Source: Aedoeadaptatus acetigenes
Lineage (GTDB): Bacteria; Bacillota; Clostridia; Tissierellales; Peptoniphilaceae
Reading direction: 5' to 3'
Length of the DNA stretch: 64,000 nucleotides
NCBI RefSeq assembly: GCF_025566985.1
Contig: NZ_JAOQJD010000012.1
Coordinates: forward strand, 7,974 to 71,973
Every line of letters starts with the position of its first letter. The first letter of the stretch is position 1. This document shows positions 52,590 to 61,740 of the stretch, piece after piece. The notes beneath the pieces are model-generated. The model worked only from the letters and a program-made list of their open reading frames with translations. It did no database searches and was not told the origin of the DNA. Both the position numbers and the translations under genes were made by a program.

Positions 52590-54260
52590 TTATTTCGCTT
52601 CGATATCTGCGTAGATAAATCTCGGATAAGCGAGAAGCGGTTTATAAACGCCGGTGACATTGGGCTTTTGCAATCTGGGTTGCGTATAGAAGTAAACGGG
52701 GATGACGGGCATTTCTTCCATCATGATCTTTTCTGCAGCCTTCATGCTGTCCATACGAACCTTTTGATCGCCGGTGGATGCAGCCTTCTTCAAGAGGGCG
52801 TCAAATTCCTTGTTCGACCATCTGGAGTCGTTTTGCGGATTGTCGGTCATAAAGAGATCCAACATGCTCATCGGGTCTTTGTAGTCGCTCATCCAACCGG
52901 CACGAGCGATTTCAAAGTTACCGGCCTTGCGGTTATCCAGTAATACTTGGAATTCCATGTTTTCAAGATTCAGTTCCACGCCGAGGTTTTGCTTCCACAT
53001 TTCTTGCAATGCTTGGGCGATCTTCTTGTGTGCTTCATCGGTATTGTAAGAGAGGGTGCAGTTTTTGAAGTCTTCCATGGTCATGCCTTCTTCTTTCAGG
53101 CCTTTTTCCAGGAGTTCTTTTGCCTTTGCTTTATCTTCCGTAATGAGGTTGCCGTTGGCTTTGCGGAAGTCTTTGCCTGCATCGTCGTTCAAACCGTAAG
53201 GAATGATCCCTTCAGCCGGCATTTGGCCGCCTTGGGTGATGTTTTCAACGATGGTCTTGCGGTCGAGGGCCATGGAGAGGGCCTTGCGGACATTCGCGTT
53301 GTTAAAGGGTTTCTTCGTGGTGTTGAATTCAAAGTAGTAAACACCCAAGTCCTTCCCTAATTCAAGTTCAGGATCCTTGGATTGTACAGCCTTTGCCGTA
53401 ACAGCCGGTGCCGGTTGAACGAGTACATCGTATTCGCCGCCTTCGTATTTTTGGTAAGCCGTGTTGTCGTCTTCCAAAATGTCGAATTGAAGGCCGTCTA
53501 ACTTGACCTTGTCGGCATCCACGTAATTTTCGTTCTTAACCATCTTGATGTTTTCTTTGTGGTTCCATTCCGTAATCTTGAAGGCACCGTTGGATACAAA
53601 TTCCGTGCTTTGAGGATCTTTTGCCCAGTCGGGATTTGCACTAACGACCTTTTCGTTAACGGGGAGCAAGGTGTAGAACGCGGTGATGTCCAGGAAGTAG
53701 GGGGTCGGAGCCTTTAATTGAACTTCGAGGGTCTTGTCGTCCAGGGCCTTAATGCCGACATCGTCGATGGAGCCTTTGCCGTTATAGTATTCTTCCGCAC
53801 CCTTTACATAGGTGGTGATTTGGAAAGAATAGTCCGAAGCCAATTTCGGATCGATAACGCGCTTCCATGCATATTCGAAATCCTTGGCAGTCAAGGGATC
53901 GCCGTTGGACCATTTCAAGCCGTCGCGCAGCTTGAAGGTGTAAGTCATGCCGTCGTCAGATACTTCGTAAGATTCAGCTTGTGCGGGAACGAGCTTATCG
54001 TTTTCGTCGTAGCGCATCAAACCTTCAAATGCGTGGTAGACGACGAAGGATTCGTGGGTACCCTTGATGATGGCCGGGTCCAAGGAGCCCGGTTCAGATT
54101 TGTTGTTGGTGCGTAAAATCTTCGTTCCGCCGGATTCGCTTGAAGCCGTTTGGCCTTCAGCATTCTTGTTTGCGCCATTGTTTGCTGCGCCGCCACAAGC
54201 TGCGAGCAACATAACGCATGCGATGAGGACCGACAGTAGTCGTACCTTTTTGTTTATCAT
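52590..54260 (-). CDS. oppA: Oligopeptide-binding lipoprotein OppA
   Basis: 556 residues. Lipobox LLAAC near residue 22, then a Gly/Asn/Ser-rich linker and the SBP family 5 body (SEPGSLDPAIIKGTHE, LRDGLKWSNGDPLTAKDF, RKALSMALDRKTIV). Start at ATG 54260 after AAGGAGGAG; the frame extends to 54293 without need. First gene of oppABCDF and captures peptides at the cell surface. The promoter upstream is near-consensus. Confidence 0.92.
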   Translation of the reverse strand: MINKKVRLLSVLIACVMLLAACGGAANNGANKNAEGQTASSESGGTKILRTNNKSEPGSLDPAIIKGTHESFVVYHAFEGLMRYDENDKLVPAQAESYEVSDDGMTYTFKLRDGLKWSNGDPLTAKDFEYAWKRVIDPKLASDYSFQITTYVKGAEEYYNGKGSIDDVGIKALDDKTLEVQLKAPTPYFLDITAFYTLLPVNEKVVSANPDWAKDPQSTEFVSNGAFKITEWNHKENIKMVKNENYVDADKVKLDGLQFDILEDDNTAYQKYEGGEYDVLVQPAPAVTAKAVQSKDPELELGKDLGVYYFEFNTTKKPFNNANVRKALSMALDRKTIVENITQGGQMPAEGIIPYGLNDDAGKDFRKANGNLITEDKAKAKELLEKGLKEEGMTMEDFKNCTLSYNTDEAHKKIAQALQEMWKQNLGVELNLENMEFQVLLDNRKAGNFEIARAGWMSDYKDPMSMLDLFMTDNPQNDSRWSNKEFDALLKKAASTGDQKVRMDSMKAAEKIMMEEMPVIPVYFYTQPRLQKPNVTGVYKPLLAYPRFIYADIEAK

Positions 54261-54323
54261 GTTCTCCTCCTTAAAAAAATCATATGCGTGCATGGGATCC
54301 GAGGATTCCTATGTACCATTCCA

Positions 54324-54352
54324 ATTATAATATAACGTTTTACTTTAGTAAA
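54324..54352 (-). promoter_or_regulatory. opp promoter
   Basis: Read on the minus strand: TTTACT, 17 bp, TATAAT. The -35 box lies within a GTTTAC...GTAAAAC inverted repeat that could bind a regulator (CodY-like control is possible but no site was recognised). Confidence 0.7.
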
Positions 54353-54517
54353 CGAATTTGACGACATTGTCGAATTAAATTTTAATTTAACAAGCATAAG
54401 AGGGAAATAATGCGGGATAATGAGCGATTTATAGTGCAATGGAAAACAGCTGAAAATGGGGTTTTGTAGGCGGAAAGAAAAGAAGTTCGGTACTGAATCT
54501 TACGTGGAAACGGAAAC

Positions 54518-54540
54518 AGGCGACCGATTGCGGTCGCCTG
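54518..54540 (-). terminator. Hairpin after the K+ channel gene
   Basis: CAGGCGACCG and CGGTCGCCTG form ten perfect pairs 3 bp past the stop codon; the following minus-strand T content is modest (GTTTCCGTTTCC). Confidence 0.65.
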
Positions 54541-54543
54541 AAA

Positions 54544-55575
54544 TTATTTTCCTTCAGTTTCTATATCATCTTTCATTTCGTCGCCTAAGTGGCGCAACTT
54601 GTCGATCTGTTCTTCCCGTCCCAAGACGATGAGCACGTCGCCGATTTGAAAGGTGTAGTCCACCGGGGGATTGAAGAGCAACTTTCCGTCTTCCTTTTGC
54701 TTAATGGCCAAGATCACGAGGCCTGTTTTTCCGGGGATTTCCGCTTCGATTAAATTTTTGTTTTCCAGGTAGGAGCCCGGATAAACCATCACTTCCTCCA
54801 GGTCCAGCTCCACGTCGCCGATTCGGGTGACCACGTCGAGGAAATTAATGATGTTGGGCTTGATCATGAGCGATGCCATGCGCTTGCCGCTGATTTCCAC
54901 GGCGGAGAGGGTTTTGTCGGCGCCTACCTTTAATAATTTGTCGTTGCCCGATTTGCTCACGGAATTGGCGATAATGTAAATGTCTTTGTTCATGTTCCGC
55001 GCCGTGAGCACGGTGACGATATTATCCACCTCGGAATCCAGCGTCGCCAAAAGTCCCTTGGCCCGGGCGATGCCGGCATGTTCCAGCACGCTTTCTTCCG
55101 TGGAATGGCCTTCCACGACCAAAATGTCGTGGTGACTGTAATCGTCCAGGTCTTCCCGATTGTCGGTAATGACGACGAAGGCCATTTCTTCGTGAATAAA
55201 TTTATTGATGATGACCTCGGCCAATTCGCCGGAGCCGCAAATGATGTAGTGATCATTAAGTGCGGAAATTTTTCTGTCCATTTTACTCCCCTTCCACAAA
55301 TCTCCCACTTTTCCTTCGACGAACATGGCCACCACCGTGGAAAAGGCATAGCCTACAACGCCCACGCCTAAAAAAATCATCAGGACCGAAAACATTTCGG
55401 AAGCATTGCTGGTGGTTCCGACCTCGCCGAAGCCTACTGTGGAAATGGTGATCACAGTCATGTAAAAGGCGTCGACGAAATCCACATCCAGCAGAATTTT
55501 GTAGCCGATCATGCCGAAGATGAGCAAAAACGCAAAGGAGTAAAAGGTGAATTTGAGCTTTCTTTTCTCGTCCAT
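54544..55575 (-). CDS. Two-helix K+ channel with RCK domains
   Basis: 343 residues. TM1 at about 9-27, selectivity filter TISTVGFGE (TVGFG at 46-50) and TM2 at about 59-82 form a Kch/MthK-type pore module. An RCK-N Rossmann domain (IICGSGELAEVI) and an RCK-C domain (LEEVMVYPGSYLENKNL) follow. The Gly motif is CGSG rather than GxGxxG, so ligand preference may differ. It probably gates K+ flux in response to Ca2+ or nucleotides. The next gene on this strand upstream is the glycyl radical activase, with its own terminator. Confidence 0.9.
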   Translation of the reverse strand: MDEKRKLKFTFYSFAFLLIFGMIGYKILLDVDFVDAFYMTVITISTVGFGEVGTTSNASEMFSVLMIFLGVGVVGYAFSTVVAMFVEGKVGDLWKGSKMDRKISALNDHYIICGSGELAEVIINKFIHEEMAFVVITDNREDLDDYSHHDILVVEGHSTEESVLEHAGIARAKGLLATLDSEVDNIVTVLTARNMNKDIYIIANSVSKSGNDKLLKVGADKTLSAVEISGKRMASLMIKPNIINFLDVVTRIGDVELDLEEVMVYPGSYLENKNLIEAEIPGKTGLVILAIKQKEDGKLLFNPPVDYTFQIGDVLIVLGREEQIDKLRHLGDEMKDDIETEGK

Positions 55576-55644
55576 AGGCCCCTCCTTATGGCTCTGATTA
55601 TAATCGATTTGTTCGTAGGGAACCAGAGAAAAAATGAAGGGAGG

Positions 55645-55679
55645 GAAAATATAAAAGAGAAGCGCTGCCTTGGCGCTTC
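55645..55679 (-). terminator. Terminator of the glycyl radical enzyme operon
   Basis: GAAGCGC and GCGCTTC pair around CAAGGCA; on the minus strand TCTTTTATATTTT follows. Confidence 0.78.
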
Positions 55680-55715
55680 GTCTTTCAGGGCGTTTGAATT
55701 GTCGGAAAACAGGGG

Positions 55716-56612
55716 TTAGCGAAAGTCGATGAGGGAGACACCTTCGTCTTTGACGATGGCTCTTAGCAGGTTCATGGCCTCGGGGGCGGGCCTGTAAAAG
55801 GCATCCTGATCAATCGTCGCGCCGATGGCTTCATATTTGATATGGCCAAAGGGATGATAGGGAAGGAGCTCCATTTTCGCTTTCGGTATCTTTTCATGAA
55901 CGAATCGGGTGGCTTTTCGGATCGTCTCCTCCCCGTCGTTGACGCTTCCGATAACCGGGATGCGAATCACAATATCGCTATTCAGTTCTTGTAATCTCGT
56001 CATGTTATCCAGAATTTTTTCGTTGCGGACGCCGGTGTATTTTTTATGAAGGGCGGGGTCCACGTGTTTCAGATCCATGAAAATCATGTCCATGCGTTCC
56101 AAAGACGGTTTCACCGCGTCGAAATCGAAGTAGCCGCAGGTTTCTATGGCCATGGAATAGCCTAAATCGTAGATTTCTTTCGTTAATTCGTCGAGAAATG
56201 CGGGCTGTGCCGTGGGTTCGCCGCCGGAGAAGGTAATACCGCCGCCGCTCATGGCATAGAAGAGGCGATCCTTTTTGACGGCTTCAACGATATCGTCGGA
56301 ATCGACTTTGCGCACCATGTAGCTGCGCGCCCCAGTGGGGCAGACTTCGGTGCAACGGCCACAGGCGACACACTTGCTGCGCTCCTTGTTTAAGTCGATG
56401 CCGATATGCTCGGGGCACGCCTCGACGCATTTGCCGCAGCCGATGCATTTGCGCCTGTACCAGCCGATTTTGATCTTGTTATCCCGCCCTTCCGGATTGG
56501 CGCACCACTTACAGCGCAGGGGGCAGCCGGCCATAAAGACGGTGGTGCGAATGCCGTCGCCGTCGTTGACGCTAAAGGGCTGTAGCTCCATGATATAGCC
56601 GGTGGTGCCCAT
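55716..56612 (-). CDS. Glycyl radical enzyme activating protein (radical SAM)
   Basis: 298 residues. Radical SAM site CPLRCKWC (Cys30, Cys34, Cys37), then two ferredoxin-type clusters (Cys56/59/62/66 and Cys81/84/87/91), as in activases of the glycerol dehydratase/HypD/CutC group rather than the shorter PflA. It abstracts H from the glycine of the enzyme encoded upstream. Its ATG shares the last base of the enzyme's stop codon, so both are co-translated. Confidence 0.92.
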   Translation of the reverse strand: MGTTGYIMELQPFSVNDGDGIRTTVFMAGCPLRCKWCANPEGRDNKIKIGWYRRKCIGCGKCVEACPEHIGIDLNKERSKCVACGRCTEVCPTGARSYMVRKVDSDDIVEAVKKDRLFYAMSGGGITFSGGEPTAQPAFLDELTKEIYDLGYSMAIETCGYFDFDAVKPSLERMDMIFMDLKHVDPALHKKYTGVRNEKILDNMTRLQELNSDIVIRIPVIGSVNDGEETIRKATRFVHEKIPKAKMELLPYHPFGHIKYEAIGATIDQDAFYRPAPEAMNLLRAIVKDEGVSLIDFR

Positions 56613-58984
56613 TAGAAGGCCTCGTGTACGTTTCTCGCCATAATGGAATCTTGCATCTCTTTAGAAAGATTTGTAAATTGAGCGGAATAGCCGGCGACGC
56701 GAACCAAGAGGCTTCTATATTTTTCGGGATGTTTTTGCGCGTCCAAGAGCACGTCGTTGGAAATGCAATTGAATTGAACGTGGAATCCGCCGATGGCGAA
56801 GTAGGATTGAAGCATGGCGCCGAGATTGGAGCGGCCTCTCTTGGTCTTGACCAAATCTTGATTCAGCCGCAGGTTCAGCAGGGTGCCGCCGCTGTGGATG
56901 TCGTGTTCCATCTTTGCCGCGCTGCGTAATGCCGCGAGGCAGGTGGAGGTATCCGTGCCCGTGTAGGGAGAAACGCCTTCGCTGATGGGATCTTTTGCGT
57001 AGCGACCGTCCGGCGTGGCGCCCAAGACTTTGCCCGTGGGCAGGTAGTTGGAAATCCCCATGAAGGCGGTAACAAAGCGATTGCCGTAGAGGTCTTTGTG
57101 TGCCGTGACTTCGTCATAGAAGAAAGATTCCAGGCTCTTGGCAATGGCATCAACGTAGGCGTCGTCGTTGCCGTACTTCGGGCAGGCGAGGGCCTCTTGT
57201 CTTAAGTTTTCGTAGCCTTCCCAGTCGGCATTGATGGCGTCGATCATATCCGAAAGGGTGTACTTGCCCTGATCAAAGACCAGTTTTTTAATGACGGCCA
57301 GGGAATTGGCCGTGACCGAAAGGCCGACGCCTGTAAATACCGGACCGATGTTGTATTTTGCGCCGCCGTCGACCAAATCTTGTCCCTTTTCCAAACACGA
57401 TTCATTGCAAGCGGACATAAAGGGTCGGTGGCCGATTTCTCTATGAATTTCCTGGGCAGTGATTAGGGAAATGACCCCTTGTTTGACCATGTATTTAAAC
57501 TGCTTTTTCCAAGCGGCCATCACTTCATCGAAAGAGGTAAAGGTCTTGGGGTCCTTCTCGTGGAGGGAAACGGATTGACCGGAGAGGCGGCTTTTGCCCT
57601 CGTTTAATGCAAATTCCAGGGCTGCGGCAAAGCTGATGCTTGCGGCGGAGGTCCATTGAAAGGTTTTTCTCGAGTGGGGCACGACGCAGCCGCAGTTATT
57701 CCAGTCCTTGGCATCTTCCGGCTCGTAGTTTAAGTTCGAGAGCATTTGGTAGCCCGTGCGGTCCCCGTGAATGGCGGGGAAGCCGCAGCCGGTGGATACT
57801 AATTCGGTGACTGCCTCCATAAATTCCGTGGGGCAATCGGGATGAATGCGGCAACTGAGGGTTGGCTGGTGCGTCATGCATTCCTTCGTGGCCTGAATGG
57901 CCATGTAGGAAATGGCATTGGTGGCATCGGTACCGTCCACCTTCGTTCCGCCGATGGTCAGGTTTTCAAAATTCGTGTAGCCCGCAAAGAAGCTCGCCGT
58001 GTTTTTAGAAATGGTCCAAGCCCATTCCGAATACTTCAACCAAAGGCATTGAACATATTCCAGGGCCGTGTCGTAGTCGATGGCCCCGGCTTTTAAATCC
58101 GCTTCGTAATAGGGATACATGTACTGGTCGAAGCGGCCGGGGTTCCAAGCCAATGGATTTTCCGAAAGAATGCCGCCTAATTGCACAAACCAAACAAATT
58201 GAATGGCCTCGCGGAAATTTTTCGGCGGATTGGCCGGAACATGGGTGCAAATTTCGGCGATCTCTTCCAATTCCTTTTTCCGCAGGGGGTCCGTTTCCTC
58301 GGTCGCCATCTCTCGGGCCTTTTCCGCATAGCGGCTGCCCAGAATCATCATGCCCTCGGCAATAAGGACGATGGATTTATAAAAATCGATCTTCTTCTTA
58401 TCTTCCGCCACGGCCTCGTCCAGTTGCGCTAAATGCATTTCGGCATCTTTTTTAATGCCCGCATAGCCCTTGGGAAGGAGCACGTCGATGTAATCGGGAG
58501 AAATTTCGCCGATGCCGTTTCGCCATTTCGAGTCCGTATCTAAAAATCCCGTGTCCACGCCGATCTTTTTCGTTTCATCGGAGGTGCGGACGAGGAAGGC
58601 TTCCTCCACGGACTTTCCCTTCCAGTAAGGAAAAATATTTTCTCTAATAAATTGAACTTGCCCCCGCGTCACATCGTAGGGATCTTGCTTGCGTTCGGGG
58701 AAGGTGTCGATCTCTTCGTCGATCCATTGCCAACCGAATTCCGGTGTTAAAATGGCGGTCTTGCGAAATTCGCCGCTTGTGCCGACGATGAGCTCGCCCT
58801 CCCAAATATTCACGGAAATTTCTTCGCAGGTGGCCTTGAAGGCCTTCCCGACGCGAAGAATGTGGGGAAGCCCTTCGCTCTCTTTGAAAGACTTCGTCCA
58901 ACTCCAGGCGCGTTCATAAGAAATATGGGGCTTCGTGTTGACGTAATTGTCGCGAATTTTTTCGATTCGTTTCGTCATGGTCAT
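56612..58984 (-). CDS. Glycyl radical enzyme of undetermined substrate
   Basis: 790 residues, whole-length PFL-like fold. The radical motif RVAGYSAQF places the glycyl radical at Gly765. The thiyl loop reads NNCGCVVPHSRKTF with Cys433 as the probable thiyl residue. Dehydratase, CutC, HypD and HpdB-type enzymes have GCVE here, the Glu acting as base; this protein has Val at the +2 position, so it should not be called a glycerol or hydroxyproline dehydratase. PFL itself has CC. It starts MTMTKRIEKIRDNY after GGAGG. The divergent XRE-cupin regulator likely controls it. Confidence 0.88.
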   Translation of the reverse strand: MTMTKRIEKIRDNYVNTKPHISYERAWSWTKSFKESEGLPHILRVGKAFKATCEEISVNIWEGELIVGTSGEFRKTAILTPEFGWQWIDEEIDTFPERKQDPYDVTRGQVQFIRENIFPYWKGKSVEEAFLVRTSDETKKIGVDTGFLDTDSKWRNGIGEISPDYIDVLLPKGYAGIKKDAEMHLAQLDEAVAEDKKKIDFYKSIVLIAEGMMILGSRYAEKAREMATEETDPLRKKELEEIAEICTHVPANPPKNFREAIQFVWFVQLGGILSENPLAWNPGRFDQYMYPYYEADLKAGAIDYDTALEYVQCLWLKYSEWAWTISKNTASFFAGYTNFENLTIGGTKVDGTDATNAISYMAIQATKECMTHQPTLSCRIHPDCPTEFMEAVTELVSTGCGFPAIHGDRTGYQMLSNLNYEPEDAKDWNNCGCVVPHSRKTFQWTSAASISFAAALEFALNEGKSRLSGQSVSLHEKDPKTFTSFDEVMAAWKKQFKYMVKQGVISLITAQEIHREIGHRPFMSACNESCLEKGQDLVDGGAKYNIGPVFTGVGLSVTANSLAVIKKLVFDQGKYTLSDMIDAINADWEGYENLRQEALACPKYGNDDAYVDAIAKSLESFFYDEVTAHKDLYGNRFVTAFMGISNYLPTGKVLGATPDGRYAKDPISEGVSPYTGTDTSTCLAALRSAAKMEHDIHSGGTLLNLRLNQDLVKTKRGRSNLGAMLQSYFAIGGFHVQFNCISNDVLLDAQKHPEKYRSLLVRVAGYSAQFTNLSKEMQDSIMARNVHEAF

Positions 58985-59068
58985 TTTTTATCCTCCTAAC
59001 AGACAGTAAAGAAAGCAGAGGTGTTGGACAGTATTCAGAACAACAAGAACATTATATTGCACAACCTA

Positions 59069-59097
59069 AGTATATGGGCTTATTTCTGTTTTGTCAA
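59069..59097 (-). promoter_or_regulatory. Promoter of the glycyl radical enzyme operon
   Basis: On the minus strand TTGACA, 17 bp, TATACT, a near-consensus promoter about 85 bp upstream of the ATG, leaving a leader long enough for regulator binding. Confidence 0.75.
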
Positions 59098-59249
59098 TCC
59101 ATGGAAGGATTTTTTCAGTTCCAATTTTAAAAGCATGGGCACCGAATAAAACTATGCTAAAATAAAACATAGACTTGGCTTACGAAGCCATCGCCAAAAA
59201 CAATCGGGTGCCGCAGCATGGCGGAAGGGCCCGTGAAAAGGAGCCGCAA

Positions 59250-59813
59250 ATGAAAAACGAAACGGACTTTATCTGTAAAACCATTGCGAAAAATATAAAA
59301 AAGATTCGAGAAGATCAAAAGCTGAGCATGGACCGGCTGGCGTCGATCTCCGGCGTCAGCAAAAGCATGATCGGACAAATCGAACGCGCCGAAACCAATT
59401 CCTCCATCTCCACCCTATGGAAGCTTGCCTCCGGCCTGCACGTGCCCTTTACGGCCTTAATCGAGCAGAGCAAAGAGCATGTCATGCGCGTGGACAAGGA
59501 ATCGGTGAACATCGTCAAAAATGAAGACGGATTGTTTCGCATGTATCCCTATTTTCCCATAGATGAGAACCGCAATTTCGAGATTTTATATATCGAGTTG
59601 GATCCCGGCGCATGCAGCCATTCCGAGCCCCACGCCACCGGCACGGAAGAATACATTATTGTCTTCGGCAGCACCCTGGAACTGACCATCGGCGAGGAGA
59701 TCCACGAAATACACAGCGGCGACGCTATCTACTTCACGGCAAATGAACCCCACAGCTATCGGAACAAAACGAAAGAGACGCTGACCATGATTAATATTAT
59801 TTCCTATGCTTAG
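59250..59813 (+). CDS. XRE-family regulator with cupin domain
   Basis: 187 residues. An N-terminal XRE helix-turn-helix (about 5-65, LSMDRLASISGVSKSMIGQI) and a C-terminal cupin (about 105-180, SHSEPHATGTEEYIIVFGS). The cupin keeps His/Glu metal-ligand-type positions. Start at ATG 59250 after AAAAGGAG; the frame extends back to 59175 without RBS. PuuR-like proteins of this design sense small metabolites and regulate adjacent catabolic genes. Divergent to the glycyl radical enzyme, with 265 bp between. Confidence 0.9.
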   Translation: MKNETDFICKTIAKNIKKIREDQKLSMDRLASISGVSKSMIGQIERAETNSSISTLWKLASGLHVPFTALIEQSKEHVMRVDKESVNIVKNEDGLFRMYPYFPIDENRNFEILYIELDPGACSHSEPHATGTEEYIIVFGSTLELTIGEEIHEIHSGDAIYFTANEPHSYRNKTKETLTMINIISYA

Positions 59814-59867
59814 GGGGATGGTGACTGTAAGGATAAGGTGACGAGCCATTCCTTTGTCTACGACAAG

Positions 59868-59914
59868 TAAAAAAAGAAGCGATTCGTTTTTATGCGAATC
59901 GCTTCTTTTTTTTT
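59868..59914. terminator. Strong terminator
   Basis: AAAAAAGAAGCGATTCG and CGAATCGCTTCTTTTTT form a long stem with T-tract. Confidence 0.88.
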
Positions 59915-60030
59915 GTCGGGATTCGTTCGCTTGCAATAAAGTACTTTATTTCTGCAGGATTTCCCGTGCGTCATCCAAACATGGTAAACTATTTACTGTA
60001 TATGTGCGCGCGGTTGAGAAAGGACGGTTC

Positions 60031-61344
60031 ATGGGAGCGAAAATCAAATTATGGTTTATTAACGAAAAGAACTTGTTTAAGATGATGAAATATGTGGCAT
60101 TGACGATGGCACTCCTCCTTTTGACGTGGGTTTTCGACCATGGGTACCCCGAGCTGAAGGCCCGTGTGCCGGATCAATTGCTTTTGTCCGCGGATGTAAC
60201 CATGGATTTTCTCTCCAATATTTCCGGCGTCTTTCTGACCATTAGTATTTTTTCTTTTACGACGATCGTCACGGTGCTGAACAAATACAGCAGCAGCGTG
60301 TCCCCGCGCATGCTCCAAACCTTTATCGACCGCACCGATGTCTTGGGCCTCTTCGGCATTTTTATCAGCGGCTTTTTCTATTCGATTATCAGCATTCTCC
60401 TGCTTCAAAATGTGGCGGCGGAGGACCACGTCATGGCGGGGAGTTTCGCCATCGCCTATGCCATTGTGGCCATGATCGGCTTTATCGTCTTTGCGAAACA
60501 GGTGCTTGAAAACATCAAAATATCGAACATTATCGAAGGGGTGTACACGGATTGCGACGCCTTGATCGATGGGGAGGTCGCCCGTCGGGAAAGTGCGAAG
60601 CGCTACGAGGACGACAAGGACGCGAAGGAGTTTCCCGTCTTGGCCGCGACGACGGGGTACCTTTACGACATTCAAACCGAGGCGATTTTAAAGGCGCTGG
60701 ACGGGATCAAGGCCGAATTTACCATTAAAAAACGAATCGGCGAATACGCCACGGAAGGGGAGTCTGTGGGTGTGTTGAAGCTTTTCGGCGGAAAGAATCT
60801 CAGTGGAGACGAAATCGAAGATTTGATCGATGTCGTCGGCGGGGCCATGGTGATCAATGTTTTTAAAAATATTCAAGACGACTACCATCACGGCCTGGTG
60901 ATTCTCACGGAGATTTCCGTCTTGGCCCTGAGTCCGGGGACGAAGGACCCGAACACGGCGGTGGCCTGTGTCAATAAAATTTCCACGCTCCTCGGCAAAC
61001 TCCTCTCCACGGCCAATCAGTTTATCGTCCTGAAAGAGGACGGGGATACAAAGATCATTTACCAAAGCTATTCTGTGGAAGACGAGCTTTACTCGGTTTT
61101 CAGTCAAATTATTTTCTATTCCGGCGGCGATCCTCTGGTGACGCGGGCCATTTTGCAGGGGCTCTACTTTATTTACATGATGGCCGGCATGAGCGCGAAG
61201 CCCGGCGTAAAGAATTACTTCGATTCTTCCTACGATTTACTTATGGCCAATTTCAGTCACGCGGTGCATCTGAATCGATTCGAGAAGATTCGAATGAAAA
61301 TGGACGAGCGGGTCGGTTTAGAAGAAGAACGCCACTTGGCCTAG
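60031..61344 (+). CDS. DUF2254 membrane protein
   Basis: 437 residues. N-terminal helices at about 20-40, 55-80, 100-125 and 130-160 (SIFSFTTIVTVLNKYSSSVS is a DUF2254 hallmark), then a large soluble C-terminal domain. Function unknown in this family. Start at ATG 60031 after AAAGGA; the open frame back to 59854 crosses the terminator and is not real. Confidence 0.82.
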   Translation: MGAKIKLWFINEKNLFKMMKYVALTMALLLLTWVFDHGYPELKARVPDQLLLSADVTMDFLSNISGVFLTISIFSFTTIVTVLNKYSSSVSPRMLQTFIDRTDVLGLFGIFISGFFYSIISILLLQNVAAEDHVMAGSFAIAYAIVAMIGFIVFAKQVLENIKISNIIEGVYTDCDALIDGEVARRESAKRYEDDKDAKEFPVLAATTGYLYDIQTEAILKALDGIKAEFTIKKRIGEYATEGESVGVLKLFGGKNLSGDEIEDLIDVVGGAMVINVFKNIQDDYHHGLVILTEISVLALSPGTKDPNTAVACVNKISTLLGKLLSTANQFIVLKEDGDTKIIYQSYSVEDELYSVFSQIIFYSGGDPLVTRAILQGLYFIYMMAGMSAKPGVKNYFDSSYDLLMANFSHAVHLNRFEKIRMKMDERVGLEEERHLA

Positions 61345-61351
61345 GCTACTC

Positions 61352-61380
61352 CAAAAGGGCTTTTCGGGGTCCTTTTTTTC
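61352..61380 (+). terminator. Terminator after the DUF2254 gene
   Basis: AAAAGG...CCTTTT with a T-run follows the stop by about 10 bp. Confidence 0.65.
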
Positions 61381-61482
61381 TGAAGATACAATGTTTTTTC
61401 GGTCGTGTGATTGAAATAGAGATTTAATTGGTATGAATTAAATAAACGTAGTACACAGCGGATTCGTTGAGGAGGCGAAAGG

Positions 61483-61611
61483 ATGAAATTTATCGAAGCG
61501 ATTAAGAACAGATGGAAACACTTTTTAAATAAATTGGGCGAAGAAAATAAGAAAACCTTTGGAGACGCACCTCTGGATTGCTGCTCTTTGAATCAAAAAC
61601 AAAATCACTAA
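61483..61611 (+). CDS. 42-aa LDCC-motif putative metal-binding protein
   Basis: ATG 61483 has GAGGAGG upstream. The product is MKFIEAIKNRWKHFLNKL, then KKTFGDAPLDCCSLN and a short tail. The paired Cys in LDCCxLN preceded by a basic amphipathic helix defines the LDCC-motif small proteins of Clostridia, presumed to bind a metal. It has its own terminator and so is transcribed alone. Confidence 0.82.
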   Translation: MKFIEAIKNRWKHFLNKLGEENKKTFGDAPLDCCSLNQKQNH

Positions 61612-61627
61612 AAAGAGCTTTTACACT

Positions 61628-61672
61628 GCCCCGAAAGTCGGATCGAGAAATCCCGGCTTCGGGGCTTTTTTT
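61628..61672 (+). terminator. Terminator after the LDCC gene
   Basis: GCCCCGAA and TTCGGGGC pair, followed by TTTTTTT. Confidence 0.85.
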
Positions 61673-61740
61673 GCGAGAAAAATTCCGTCTTCGGCGATCT
61701 TTTGATAGAATAAGGCAGACTAAAGTTTTTGGAGGTCGTT

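Noticed and set aside
56612..58984. Naming the glycyl radical enzyme as glycerol dehydratase, CutC or HypD
   Set aside because: Its thiyl-Cys loop lacks the Glu that these enzymes share, so only the superfamily is supportable.
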